Shown in pieces: positions 23,951 through 34,892 of a DNA stretch of 64,000 nt; within the stretch, counting starts at the first letter, position 1, and the number at the start of each line of letters is the position of its first letter. Source of the DNA: Dipteris shenzhenensis (Eukaryota > Polypodiophyta > Polypodiopsida > Gleicheniales); NCBI GenBank assembly GCA_047967505.1, contig CM106540.1, one strand, 5' to 3'. The notes beneath the pieces are model-generated. The model was not told where the DNA came from, made no database searches, and saw only the letters and a program-made list of their open reading frames with translations. The position numbers and the translations under genes are program-made.

Positions 23951-24791
23951 CAACCAATCTGTTCCTTATGCCTTAACTAGCCTTTTCTATTTTCCTATCT
24001 CGTAGCCTCCATCTTCTTCTCTTGCAACCATGGCAAGCTGCATGTTTCCATTGATGCCATGGCCACGATCAATCCAGAGAATCTAGATGGTGACAAAAGC
24101 AAAGAATAGAAGACAACTTACCTGAAAGAAGACAATGCCAAGTGCAAGGTCATGTCAAGGTGTGCACAGGTTGCAAGGCATTTGTAAGGTGAGGCAAGTT
24201 GCAGGTACTTAATCTTCCAAGCTTTGATGGGCGAGAGGTGTGAAAATTTGAAATTTGCAAGAGTAGTCAAATTCTCAGCCGTCAGTTTTTCCCTTTTTGG
24301 TGATACACGTCAGCAGAATTGGATATCCCAAACAAGTACAAAAACACAAATAGAACAAAGGAGAGGCCATCGTGTTTTATACTGTGTATTATGAAATGCA
24401 ATGACCTTTGGCATGCTTATGAGCCATACAGCAGCAAGTGCATGGAAAAAGAAACAATTCAAAATTATAAATAATATTGGATTTATTAAAAAACCTTTGT
24501 ACATGCACAAATTACACATTTTCAACTTCTTCCATTTTATGGTGAATCTAGATACCAATACCAACAACTATCAATGTTGTACAACCACCATGCAGTAGTC
24601 CCACTAGTTTGGATTCCAAAATTTTAATCCGTTTTGATTTTCAACAAATCAAAAAAAAGTTATGGATCACTTTAGCACAACATTGGAGGCCCATTAAGTT
24701 ATGGAGTGTACCCTCAAATGGGTGTGAATCACTTTAGCACAACATTGGAGGCATGTTAATCCATGCCTAATGTCATCATTTAGGTGTGTCC
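23951..24791. other. Noncoding sequence with a short direct repeat
   Basis: Nothing coding seen. A segment of about 27 bases around ATCACTTTAGCACAACATT occurs twice (24666 and 24730 region). Confidence 0.5.
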
Positions 24792-25132
24792 TGTTGGGGT
24801 AAGTATGATCAAGGGCTTGCTCTATGGTGCATACGTGCATCTAGGGGAGTCACATGTGTGTTTGTGTGTGTGTTGTAAAGGCACATCAAGTGCTATGATG
24901 TGCCTAGGGTGTGACCTAAGTGATGATGTAAGACAAAGGGAATCCCACTGATGTAGGGATTGATTCCCACTAATGTAGGGACTGATAGCCACTATGTAGG
25001 GAAGGTATTACCTTCTCCCCCTTTTCTAAAAGAGAGAGTCTTCTCTCTCACAATCATAATATAGAGATTTCATTGTGCTCTCCTCTCACACCTCTTGGAA
25101 GATGCAGCTATTCTATCCTACGGGATTCTACA
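24792..25132 (+). repeat. 5' LTR of Copia D
   Basis: 341 bp beginning TGTTGGGGTAAG and ending GGGATTCTACA. It is followed one base later by TTGGTATAAGAGCTC, a near match to the initiator-Met tRNA primer site. No matching 3' LTR is in the window. Confidence 0.75.
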
Positions 25133-26300
25133 ATTGGTATAAGAGCTCTAGGTTCTAGATCTAGCCTAGCCTAGCATTAGATGCTTTCTCTAGCCTAAGC
25201 CCTAGTTAGGTGCCACATCATCATCTTCTTCCTCACCTCCATCTTCCACCTTCCCCTCCAAAGTCGATTTTGGAAGTGAGAGTTCTCTTCAAGCTCGCAT
25301 TCTCAGCTTCTCATCTTTCAGGAGAGTCTTCCTAAGGTCAAGGTGAATCTGCAAAACAAGCCATACGTGCTATCTTGCCATTTTTGGGGTGGCATTATCT
25401 TAGGAAGCTGCGTCGCTCTCACTCTGGAGAGCAACATTGGCAAAATCCTTCCAAAGGGAGCTGGGCGACATCACGACCTCACTGCTCATCAAGTTTGAGC
25501 TCATTTGGAGCAACATTTGGGTAGATTTCATCAAAAAACCAGTCCACAGTTCTTCTACAATGTTGGGAAACGTGTTTATCTTCTACGCGATTCCTTTCTG
25601 AGGGTGAAGCTCTACATGTTTACCTTCCTCTCCAATGCAAAACTCCTCTGAGGGTGAAGCTCTACATGATGAATTGGAGCAGATTTTTGAGCTGCCTCTT
25701 TGCCCATGAAAGCTTGACTATGATGGTCTAAGTTTGACTTTGGACAATCAAATTTTGACTGGTAGTTTGACCAAGATTTATTTGCAATCTACTATGCTCA
25801 TTTTCTAGCATCTACTTGGTCATCTTTTGCTTAGACATCTTGCATAAATGTTGCTCTGACTAATTGCCTTATGCTTTGACATTCACTTAAGTCACATAGA
25901 GAAATCCAAGTCAAAGTGTTCAAGTTGTTACTCTTTGAAAGATTATTTTTTATTGCTCATATTTCACTTGTAAGGCACTAGACACTGCCCTCGGGTAAGA
26001 CCTTGCCATGGAAGCTAAGACGTTTTTGGAGAATTTGGCTGGAACTAATTTCCATACTTGGCAAACAAAAGCCAAGTTTACGCTTTTGAAAAAGAAGATA
26101 TGGAATGTTGTGAATGGAAGTCTACAAAAGAAAAAGCTAATTGGTTGATCAAAGACAAGAAGGACAACTTCAACAACAAAGCAAATCTGGTTGAAGGAAG
26201 AACTCCATCAGCTCTGAGAGGAATCAAAGTCCTTTGGAGAATAGAGATCATGATGTCTCCTCTTGCAAGGCTGTCCATACTCATCAAATGTGCGATGTGA
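25133..26300 (+). pseudogene. Copia D leader and truncated gag
   Basis: PBS at about 25134-25147, then a leader of about 860 bases. An ATG at 26009 opens MEAKTFLENLAGTNFHTWQT...KKIWNVVNGS, the usual start of Copia gag (F-x-G-x-N-F-x-x-W). The frame is lost within 150 bases and the element is cut off by the purine-rich array near 26310. No enzyme domains remain. Confidence 0.65.
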
Positions 26301-26339
26301 TCCCATGTCTAACATAGACACAAACACGAAAACAAAAAA

Positions 26340-28003
26340 CAAAAAACAAACATAAGCATAGGCATAGGCATAGGCATATGCTTATGAAAAGAAGACAAAA
26401 GGAGAGGAAGAGAGAAGAGAAAGAAGAGAGAAGGAGGAAAAAAGAAGAGAAAGAAGAGAGAAGGAGAAGGATAAGGAGAAGAGAAAGAAGAGAGAAGGAG
26501 AAGGAGAAGAGAAAGAAGAGAGGAAAAAAGAAGAGAAGGAGAAGGAAAACGAGAAGGAGAAGGAGAAGGAGAAGGACATGCATAGGCATATGCTTATGAA
26601 AAGAAGAGAAAAGAAGAGAAAGAGTGAGGAAAAAAGAAGAGAAGGGAAGGAGAAGGAGAAGGAGAAGGAGAGAGGAAAAGAGGAGCAGACATGTGCTCAT
26701 GCATAAGCATAAGCATAAGAGAAAGAAGAGGGAAAAAGAACATAAGCATAAGAGAAAGAAGAGAGAAAGGATATGCTTATTCTTATGCATGAGCATATGA
26801 GCATAAAAGAAAAAGAGAGAAAGATTAAGCATAGGAAAATGCATATGCTTATGAAAAGAGATCGAAAGAGGGGGAGAAAGAGAGAGGAAAAGAGGAAAAT
26901 GAGACATGCTCATGAGAGAAGGAAAGGAGGAAGAGGGGAAAAAGAGATTGAAAGAAGGAAAGGACAGGGAGAAGGATAAGGAGAGGGAGAGAGGAGAAGA
27001 GGAGAAGGAGACATATGCTCATGCATAAGCATAAGCATAAGAGAAGGAAGAGTGAAGGAGAAGGAGAAGGAGAAGGAGATGGACATGCATAGGCATATGC
27101 TTATGAAAAGAAGAGAAAAAGAGAGGAAAAAGAAGAGAAAGAAAGGAGAAGGATATGCATAGGCATATGCTTATGAAAAGAAGAGAAGTAAAGGAGAAGG
27201 AGAAGGAGAAGGAGAGAGGAAAAGAGGAGAAGGAGACATATGCTCATGCATAAGCATAAGCATAAGGGAAGGAAGAGGGAAAAAGAGCATAAGCATAAGA
27301 GAAAGGGAAGGAAAGGATATGCTTATTCTTATGCATAAGCATAAGAGAAAGAAGAGAGAAGGAGAATGACATGCATAGGCATATGCTTATGAAAAGAAGA
27401 GAAAAAGAGAGGAAAAAAGAAGAGAAAGAAAGGAGAAGGATATGCATAGGCATAGGCATATGTTATGAAAAGAAGAGAAAGAGTGAGGAAAAAAGAAAAG
27501 GGAAGGAGAACGAGAACGAGAAGAGGAAAAGAGGAGAAGGAGACATATGCTCATGCATAAGCATAAGCATAAGAGAAAGAAGAGGGAAAAAGAGCATAAG
27601 CATAAGAGAAAGGGAAGGAAAGGATATGCTTATTCTTATGCATAAGCATGAGAGAAAGAAGAGAGAAGGAGAAGGAGAAGGAGAAGGACATGCATAGGCA
27701 TATGCTTATGAAAAGAAGAGAAAAAGAGAGGAAAAGAGAGGGGAAAGAGAGGAGGAAAGAGAGAGAAAAAGAGATTGAAAGAGGGGATGAAAGAGGGAAA
27801 AAGAGCATAAACATAAGAGAAGGAAGAGGGAGGCAGGCCATTGAAAGAGTGAAAAAAGAGAGGGGAAAAAGAGATTGAAAGAAGGGATAAAGAAGAGGGA
27901 AAAGGAAGAGAAGGAAGAGAGGAAGAGAGGGGAATGGGGAAAGAGAGGGGAAAAAGAGAGGGAAAGGCGAGGGAATAGGGAAAGAGAGGGTTCCTATGCC
28001 CAT
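26340..28003 (+). repeat. Purine-strand array with CATATG-type punctuation
   Basis: About 1.65 kb in which the plus strand is almost entirely A and G (GAGAAGGAGAAGG, AAAGAAGAGAGG), broken by short palindrome-containing words such as GCATAGGCATATGCTTATG (near 26366, 26581, 27084, 27157, 27372, 27444 and 27690) and GCTCATGCATAAGCATAAGC (near 26695, 27242 and 27548). Larger blocks of about 230-300 bases repeat. Long open frames here (Arg/Lys/Glu or Ser/Phe/Leu) are composition artefacts. Confidence 0.9.
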
Positions 28004-28193
28004 CACTACAGCTAGTTCTTAAGGCGCCAATGCAAATAACAAAAATATCAAAAGAAAAAAAGAGGAAGCACTTTCTTACCTGGAATAGTCTCGCTTGGTG
28101 TTTTGTGGACTAGCCCTACAAAAGAGAGGAAACATACCATTTTTCAAATAACTAGTTAGAGGAAGGAGGAGTTTAAAGAAGCAACTTTTCGAA
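28004..28193. other. Left flank of the large transposon
   Basis: AT-rich, no coding signal. It does not share an obvious target duplication with the right flank after 39566. Confidence 0.4.
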
Positions 28194-28220
28194 AACACAC
28201 TATTCAAAATTTTTGGACTT
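28194..28220 (+). repeat. Left terminal inverted repeat, copy 1
   Basis: AACACACTATTCAAAATT...GGACTT, an exact reverse complement of 39540-39566. A second inverted copy of its inner part lies at 28257-28273, giving a terminal hairpin. Confidence 0.85.
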
Positions 28221-28589
28221 GTGTAAAGTCCAATTTGAGAAATGGACTAAAAAACAGTCCAAAAATTTTGAATATACTAGTAATGTTGTTTTTTAACTAG
28301 ATTTGCCAACTCAAAACAAAAGATTTAGTGATTTTGAACTAGATTTAATGATTAAGTACTAAGAACATCAATGCATAACCAAATCTCTTACAAAGGGGGT
28401 CTACATAAAAATCTTTATAACTTCACAAAAATCTCTTGCAAAGTGGTCTACATAAACATCTTCATAACTTCTTGTGAATTGAGCAACTATCACCTAAGAA
28501 CATCAATACATGACCAATAATAGATGACCAATTCTCTTACAAAGTGGTCTACATAAACATCTTCATAATCACCTAAGAACATCAATAGA

Positions 28590-28775
28590 TGACCAACAAT
28601 AGATGACCAATTCTCTTGGAAAGGTGGTGTAAATAAACACCTTTATGTATAAGTGGTGTGCACACACCTTTATGACCATTTCTTTTAGAAAGGTGGTGTA
28701 CATAAAGCCCTTAGAAAGGTAGTGTAGATAAATCCTTTTATGTGTAAGTAGTGTACATATACACCACACTTGGTA
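28590..28775. repeat. Left subterminal repeats, copy 1
   Basis: At least four words of the form GGTGGTGTAnATAAACACC, GTGGTGTGCACACACC, GGTGGTGTACATAAA and AGTGTACATATACACCAC. They resemble the palindrome repeated at the other end (39004-39211), as expected for transposase-binding subterminal sites. Binding itself is inference. Confidence 0.6.
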
Positions 28776-28930
28776 TTAAAAAACACCGTTAAGTATAAAA
28801 TGGCCCTCATAAACAATCTTTATACATAATAATGAGAGTAAAGAAATCAAAAAAGTAGTAAACTTTTTATTAGATATTAGCTTTACATAGAAGTTCAAAA
28901 CTTGTGATTACAAAGCCGTTAGCCAACATG

Positions 28931-31900
28931 TTACTCAGTACCAATGTCCTCAATGCCAGGCCCTTGACCACCAGGGTCCTGACTAATAGGCTGCTCTAAG
29001 ACTGGAGTCTCAGTAGCAAGGTCCTTACTAGTTTGCTCTTCAGTTCCAAGCACCTGACTAGTAGGCTGCTCTAGAGTCTCATGACCAAGTTCTTGGTAAG
29101 TAGGGACCTGCTGGCTACTAGGTTCCTGACTAGTAGGCTGCTCTGGAGTCTGTAAGGTCATGGTTGAAGAACCATCTATGCCTCCTGGTAACTCCTCCTG
29201 GTCATGCTTTGCCTCGTCCATACCTTCTTTGAGTAAGGCTTCCTTGCTTGATCCACTTGCTTGTCCTTCACCCAAGATCGATCCACTTGCCTGTCCTTCA
29301 TCCAAGATCAAGGGTGCCTTTCTCACTTTTAATTTTAAGGGAAGTGCTTCCACCTCTTTAGCCTTACCTTTACCTGTGACGTGCTGTACTACTGTAACTT
29401 CTTGCTGCTGTGAACCTTCCCGTATGATGAGTGGAACCTCCTTGACTCTAGTTGACAATTGATCACCCTTATTCTTTGTGCAGATTTCTTCTTGCCGTAA
29501 GTCATCGGATGCAGAGCTTTCATCCTCATCATCACCTGAGCTAGAATCATCACCCTCAGACTCACTACCCTCTTCTTTGACATTTTCCTCCTCAAAGAAA
29601 GTAGTGCAACTGTAATATGTGTCAAAGAACTCAATTTGATGGGGGGTATCAATGACATTTACATTCTTACCTTGGCGTAGCAATTTCTCAGCAGCAAAAC
29701 CCATTCGATACAATGCTACTTCCCACCCATCATTCAATAAATTCTTTGTCATCTCTAGTATCACATCAGGATCCATCGGCTTTCTGTAATCCACCATTGC
29801 TGCATCAAGCTTAACCTTATGGTCCTCAAAGTAATGAAGCTCGAGAGTCCTTAAAGGAGTTTGGATTAGATTACCACCACCCCTCGATAAGAAGCACATC
29901 AAGAAAGGCTGCAAGACTTGAATGGCAGTGCCTTCCAAGACAGTCATATGATTACGCAGGACTATACCATGGTATACTTTTGAAAGTAAATACCCAAATG
30001 AAGATGTCAAACTCGCATATAGGGAATCCCTTTGTGATTCTGTCATGAACAGGACCAACGTTAATCTTTTCTTATCTGCCATAGGACCTTCAACAATAAA
30101 CCGCACAAGTTCAACTATCTGTGACACTGCAAGGTCTTGCAATTCATTTATGAAAAATACACATAGCTTCTCCCAAGCATGACCACTCATTGTTATGAAA
30201 TGCTCCATATCAATGCCATTGATGTGTGCAAATTTTGTATCATTCTCTGATAGCAGGATATCATAAGAGAAGTTGAATGAAGAACCATCATCTAAACCAC
30301 CAATTGCTCTACCTTGGGTACTGGACTGCAAGGCCTTTTTCTTAATGTCCATATATTCTGTCTCAACAACCTTTGGCATTTTAGCTCTTAGATCCTTTGT
30401 TGGTGTGGCATCTGCATCCATTGAAGCCAACCACTTTCTAGCCCATGTTTTATCAAGGAGTTGACCTAGGCTAAGTGCTTTCTTCTTATCCACATCAATT
30501 GACTTGCCAGCTAACTCATCATCAGATTTCAATAAAAATAATAGTGCCGAGAGAGCAGCCTCACTTTGAATCATTCGGGTGACCACTTCATCTAAGTTGC
30601 TATGCTTGCTCTTCTTTCCAAAGAAGCAGTCACCACTTAGGATCTTCTTGCATACTTCTTCTGTTATTGCATCTGGAACAAACCTTAAAGCTCTCCACCA
30701 AACAATAGACATCGGTTTCTTTATTTCTTTCCTCTGAGTTGCAATGTGCTCTGGTGCCTCAAAGGATATCTTTCCTGTTTCATATGCTTGGCAAACATCC
30801 ACGATGCTCTAAAACACTGAGTCCTCATGGAAGACAATGTAGGTAACATTCCTGTATCTTGCAACGGTGGTGTTCAAATCCTTTGCCTCAACCTTATTAC
30901 CTGGTATGCCTTGCGTATTGCTTACAACACCTTTCAAGCATCTATAGAACCGAGTCCTCTTTGTCATGTACTCCGATGTAGGTCTCCTGCCCTTCACTGT
31001 TTGTGGCTTTCCACAGCCCATCCATAACTCCCTTGCCTTTATCAAGATCTCAGAAAGAGAAGAGCTTTTTTTCAACCTAAATGGAGCAGAATTCAGCCTC
31101 TCTGATTCTAGAATGTACTTCGAGTCATCATTAAATATGCATATATGACAAATGACCCGTTGAAACTTTTCCATCCACTCAATCTGTGGCAAGTTTCCTT
31201 TTCTTCCCTCATCAAGGGCGATCCTGCAAGCCTCACAAAAGTGTTGCCCATCAATGGGCTCAAACCTGCACCTTTCTAAGAATCTATTCTTTGCCAGCAT
31301 GTATCTCTTCTCGATGTCACTCCCATATCGGCTTTGATACAAAGCCTCTCCACGAACAAAGTTTCTCCTTCTAAAGTTCTCAAAAGCATCAAGAAAGTCC
31401 ACGCGCTTTTGAAATGTGACATCAGGCAATGTAGGATCATCTTCTTGAAGTCTCTTAAATGCCATAGGACGAAGAGTGATATTAGTGGCAATGGGAGTTC
31501 TTGTTTTCCTTGTATCTTCATACAATTTGCGTGCAAATATCTTATCGAGCTTTCTTTGATTTGTGAACAATGAAGCTCGATCAATAAGCATTGTGGCAAC
31601 GCTGAATTGTGAAAATCCCCAAATGTATCCCTCATCCTCTGGAGGATGTAAGCCGCCACACTTATAGAAAAGTCTTCGAGACTTGTATCTTCTTCTTGCT
31701 GATCTTTCTCTTCATCGCTATCCAATTTTTCGCCTGGTTTTAAATAGCCTGCACTTGAGTGATCTCCACATGGAGTAGGAGCTATTTTTGCTCTCTTTCT
31801 GGGAATAGCTATAGCACTTGAGTCTACTCCACGATCACTCCTTCTTGTTCCTGTAGTTGCAGCAGTCGATGCCGTAGGTACAGTTGGAGATACTGTGGTT

Positions 31901-32349
31901 ACACTTGTTGGAGTTATCGGAGTTACCGCCACAGATATTGACGGTACTTGAGGGTTGTATGTTATAGATGGCATAATTAGTGCTCCTGAAGGTTCAACAC
32001 CACCACTTGGAAATGCATCCCACATTTTCTTCAATGCTTCTAAGGCATTAAGTAATTCTTGGGATCCCTCAATTGAATCTGGTAACGGCTTCAAGAAGTG
32101 CTTTGGAGTAACTCGTAACTTGTAAACCACCTCGTCATTCTTTCCTTGGCATACAATTTCTATCAAATTGTTTTCTTTAATATTGATGTTTGATACCATG
32201 CCACCATTTCTTACTGCCTCTGCAGAATATTTCGGGCTTGATATGTTCTCTGAAGTGATCACCAAAAAATACTTTGATTTCCGCTCCATAAAATACCAAG
32301 CATGTTCAAGGTATTTGAAAGACACCTTGGAACCAAAACTGGAAGCCAT
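28931..32349 (-). pseudogene. Unrecognised second gene of the large transposon
   Basis: I do not recognise this protein. It reads downward from an ATG at 32347-32349 (MASSFGSKVSFKYLEHAWYF), just after a possible splice acceptor (TTTTTCAG), so an upstream exon may exist. The N-terminal part runs to about 31600 and includes a basic motif PRKRAK (possible nuclear signal). The frame then shifts by an indel or unrecognised intron. The middle part has a CX2C...CX2C pair (HFCEAC and CHIC, about 26 residues apart) that could bind zinc. A single TAG at 30809-30811 splits it, and the same frame then continues for 623 codons to 28931. The C-terminus is acidic (GDDSSSGDDEDESS), then Lys-rich, then Gln/Pro/Thr/Ser repeats (QPTSQ). 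It is divergent to the transposase gene. A DNA-binding or accessory transposition role is only a guess. It is absent from copy 2. Confidence 0.6.
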
Positions 32350-32379
32350 GAAAGCTATAGTTTTCTGAAAAACAATCAA

Positions 32380-32589
32380 AAATAAAAAATGAGAAATACA
32401 ATGATTTTCAAACTCAAAATATTAAATAAATTTTTAATTAAATATTCTTTTAAGTTTTATTTATTTTTAATTTTTAAAATAAAATATATTTTTTTAATTA
32501 TTTTATTTTAATTAGTTAGTTTATTTTTATATTTAAAATTTAATTTAATTTTTTGATTTTTTTAAAGTTTTATTTATTTTAACTTTTTT
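32380..32589. other. AT-rich segment upstream of the unknown gene
   Basis: TTTAATTATTTTATTTTAATT-like low-complexity DNA; possible promoter or intron of the minus-strand gene. About 45 bases of it recur inverted at 59529-59573 in copy 2. Confidence 0.6.
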
Positions 32590-33262
32590 AATTTCGACGG
32601 GACAGGACGCAGGAAAGCGCAGGGAAGGGGGAGGGGACGGGACGGGATGACGGCGGGGACGAGGAGGGGTGTGGGATAAGGGAGAGACGGAGGGGGCTCG
32701 GGCGGGGAGGGGGAGGCGGAAGGGCATTGTTGCCCCGCAACAAGTGAGTTGCTCCCCCTTCCCGCCCGCGCTCCCTCCCCTTGCCCCACGCCCCATTTTC
32801 CTCCCCACAATCACCCCTTGCCTGTCACCTTGCGATGTCTCCCTCCCCGCCCCTCACCCATCCCCTTGCCCTCCCACGCCCACCTCCTTCCCTCCCCACG
32901 CACCCCCTTCCCTTCCCCTTGCCCCTCCCCTTGCCCTCGCCCCACACTTGTTGCACACGCAACAGGTGTCCTCTCCCTCGCCCGCCCCCTTGCCCTCCCC
33001 GCCTCTCGCCCGCCTCACGCCTCCCTTCCATCCGCCCACCCCTTGCTCTCCCCACGCCCTCCCTTCCCTTCCCCTTGTCCCCTGTTGCGCACGCAACACA
33101 GGTGAGGGGGTGATGCTCCCTCCCTGCCCCCCTCGCCCCCTCCCCTTCCCCCTCCCCTTGCCCGCCACCCGCCCCCTCGCCCTCCTTCCCTTACCCCTCC
33201 TCCCTCGCCCTCGTCGGCTTGCTCGTCCCCCGTCCCCTTCCCCGTCCCCTCGCCCTCGCCAC
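32590..33262. repeat. G/C-skewed hairpin array, copy 1
   Basis: Starts G-rich, switches to C-rich near 32750 at a TTGTTGC...GCAACAAG palindrome, and carries two more near 32949 (TTGTTGCACACGCAACAGGTG) and 33078 (CCTGTTGCGCACGCAACA). Otherwise CCCCTTCCC-type low complexity. The long Pro/Arg-rich open frames over it are artefacts. About 750 bases of related sequence appear inverted in copy 2. Confidence 0.8.
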
Positions 33263-34545
33263 ATATACCCCCCAACCTGTTGCTCAAGCAACAGGTTGGG
33301 GGATATACCCGCAACTTGTTGCTCAAGCAACAGGTTGGGGGGTATATCCAACATGTTGCACAAATCGAGAAAATTCTTGATTTGTGCAACATGTTGGATA
33401 TACCCCCCAACCTGTTGCTTGAGCAACAGGTTGCGGGGATATTCTTGATTTGTGCAACATGTTGGATATACCCCCCAACTTGTTGCTTGAGCAACAGGTT
33501 GCGGGTATATCCCCCAACCTGTTGCTCAAGCAACAGGTTGAGGAGTATATTATACCCCCAACCTGTTGCTCAAGCAATAGGTTGAGGAGTATATTAAACA
33601 TGTTGCACAAATCGAGAATTTTCTTGATTTGTGCAATCAAGAACAGGTTGGGGGTATATCCAATCTGTTGCACAAATCAAGAAAATTCTCGATTTGTGCA
33701 ACATGTTGAATATACTCCTCAACCTGTTGCTCAAGCAACAGGTTGGGGGTATATCCAACCTATTGCACAAATCAAGAAAATTCTCGGTTTGTGCAACATG
33801 TTGGAGTATATCCAACTTGTTGCACAAATCTTGATTTGTGCAACAGGTTGGATATACCCCCAACCTGTTGCTTGAGCAACAGGTTGGGGGGTATATCCGA
33901 CCTGTTGCACAAATCGAGAATTTCTCGATTTGTGCAACAGGTCGGATATTATACCCCCCAACCTGTTGCTCAAGCAACAGGTTGGGGGTATATCCAACCT
34001 ATTGCACAAATCAAGAAAATTCTCGATTTGTGCAACATGTTGGAGTTGATTTGTGCAACAGGTTGGATATACCGAGATATATCCAACAATAGGCCTCCAG
34101 GTTGGGGGGTATATGCAACGTGTTGCACAAATCGAGAATTTTCTTAATTTGTGTAACAAATTGGATATACCACCCAACCTATTGCTCAAGCAACAGGTTG
34201 GGGGATATATCCAACAACAGGCCTCCAACCTGTTGCTTGGGGGATATATCCAATTGTTGAACCTATTGCTTGGGGGTTGGGGGATATATCCAATTGTTGA
34301 ACCTGTTGCTTGGGGGATATATCCAACTACTGCTCAACCTTGCACAAATCAAGATTTTTCAGTTGTAGGTTGGATATATTTCCTAATTGTATATCAAATT
34401 GTTGCACAAACAAGAAAAATTCTTGATTTGTGCAATAAGTTGGATATATCCCCCAACCTCTTGCTTGATATATCCAACTGGTTGCTCAAGCAACAAGTTG
34501 GGGGATATATCCAACCTATTGCACAAATTAAAAAAATTCATTAAA
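33262..34545. repeat. Hairpin array, copy 1
   Basis: About 1.28 kb of consecutive palindromes. Type P1 has core CCTGTTGCTTGAGCAACAGG (or TCAA at the centre) inside CCCCCAA...TTGGGGG. Type P2 has CATGTTGCACAAATC, GAGAATTTTCTC at the centre, then the complement. They are joined by TATATCC or GGATATA. The right third (34050-34545) is more diverged. Same array type as 53885-54840. Confidence 0.9.
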
Positions 34546-34554
34546 TTTTGATTG

Positions 34555-34760
34555 TATTTTAGGGTTAGGGTTTAAGATTTAAGATTTAGGATTTAGGATT
34601 TAAGATTTAGGGTTTAGGATTTAGAGTTTAGGGTTTAGGATTTATTGTTTAGGAGTTTAGGATTTAGGGTTTAAGAATTAAATGTTTAAAGTTTAGGATT
34701 TACGGTGGTTAAGATGTTTTGGTATTAATTATTTAAAGTTTAGGATGTAGGGTTTAGGTT
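34555..34760 (+). repeat. Degenerate telomere-type heptamers, copy 1
   Basis: Runs of TTTAGGG with TTTAGGA, TTTAAGA and TTTAGAG variants; G-rich strand is the plus strand. Counterpart of 53640-53880 (C-rich strand). Confidence 0.85.
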
Positions 34761-34892
34761 AATGCCTTCTCTGCTAGTTTTGATATAGAAGTTATTAAGT
34801 AATAATAAGCTCAATGATTATTTATTAAATGTTCATTTTGAGTTGCTAATTTACTTTTATACATAAAACAGGTATTCACCCTAACAGAGGGT

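Noticed and set aside
26284-28006. Ser/Phe/Leu-rich and Arg/Lys/Glu-rich frames up to 209 codons
   Set aside because: Translation of a purine/pyrimidine array; not protein coding.
28004-28030. A CACTACAGCTAG word as the end of another CACTA element
   Set aside because: No partner end, no subterminal repeats nearby; a short word of this kind is expected by chance.
32545-33533. Several open frames of 70-260 codons rich in Pro, Arg and Gly on both strands
   Set aside because: They arise from C/G-skewed low-complexity DNA, overlap in all frames, lack domain structure and cross palindromes.
33262-34544. Overlapping frames of repeated PNLLLEQQV / PTCCSSNRLG peptides in the hairpin array, also at 53.9-54.85 kb
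   Set aside because: The same peptides appear on both strands because the DNA is palindromic; no initiation context or conserved frame.
33262-34545. CRISPR array
   Set aside because: Repeats are palindromic and adjacent, spacers are short constant linkers, no cas genes, and the context is eukaryotic.
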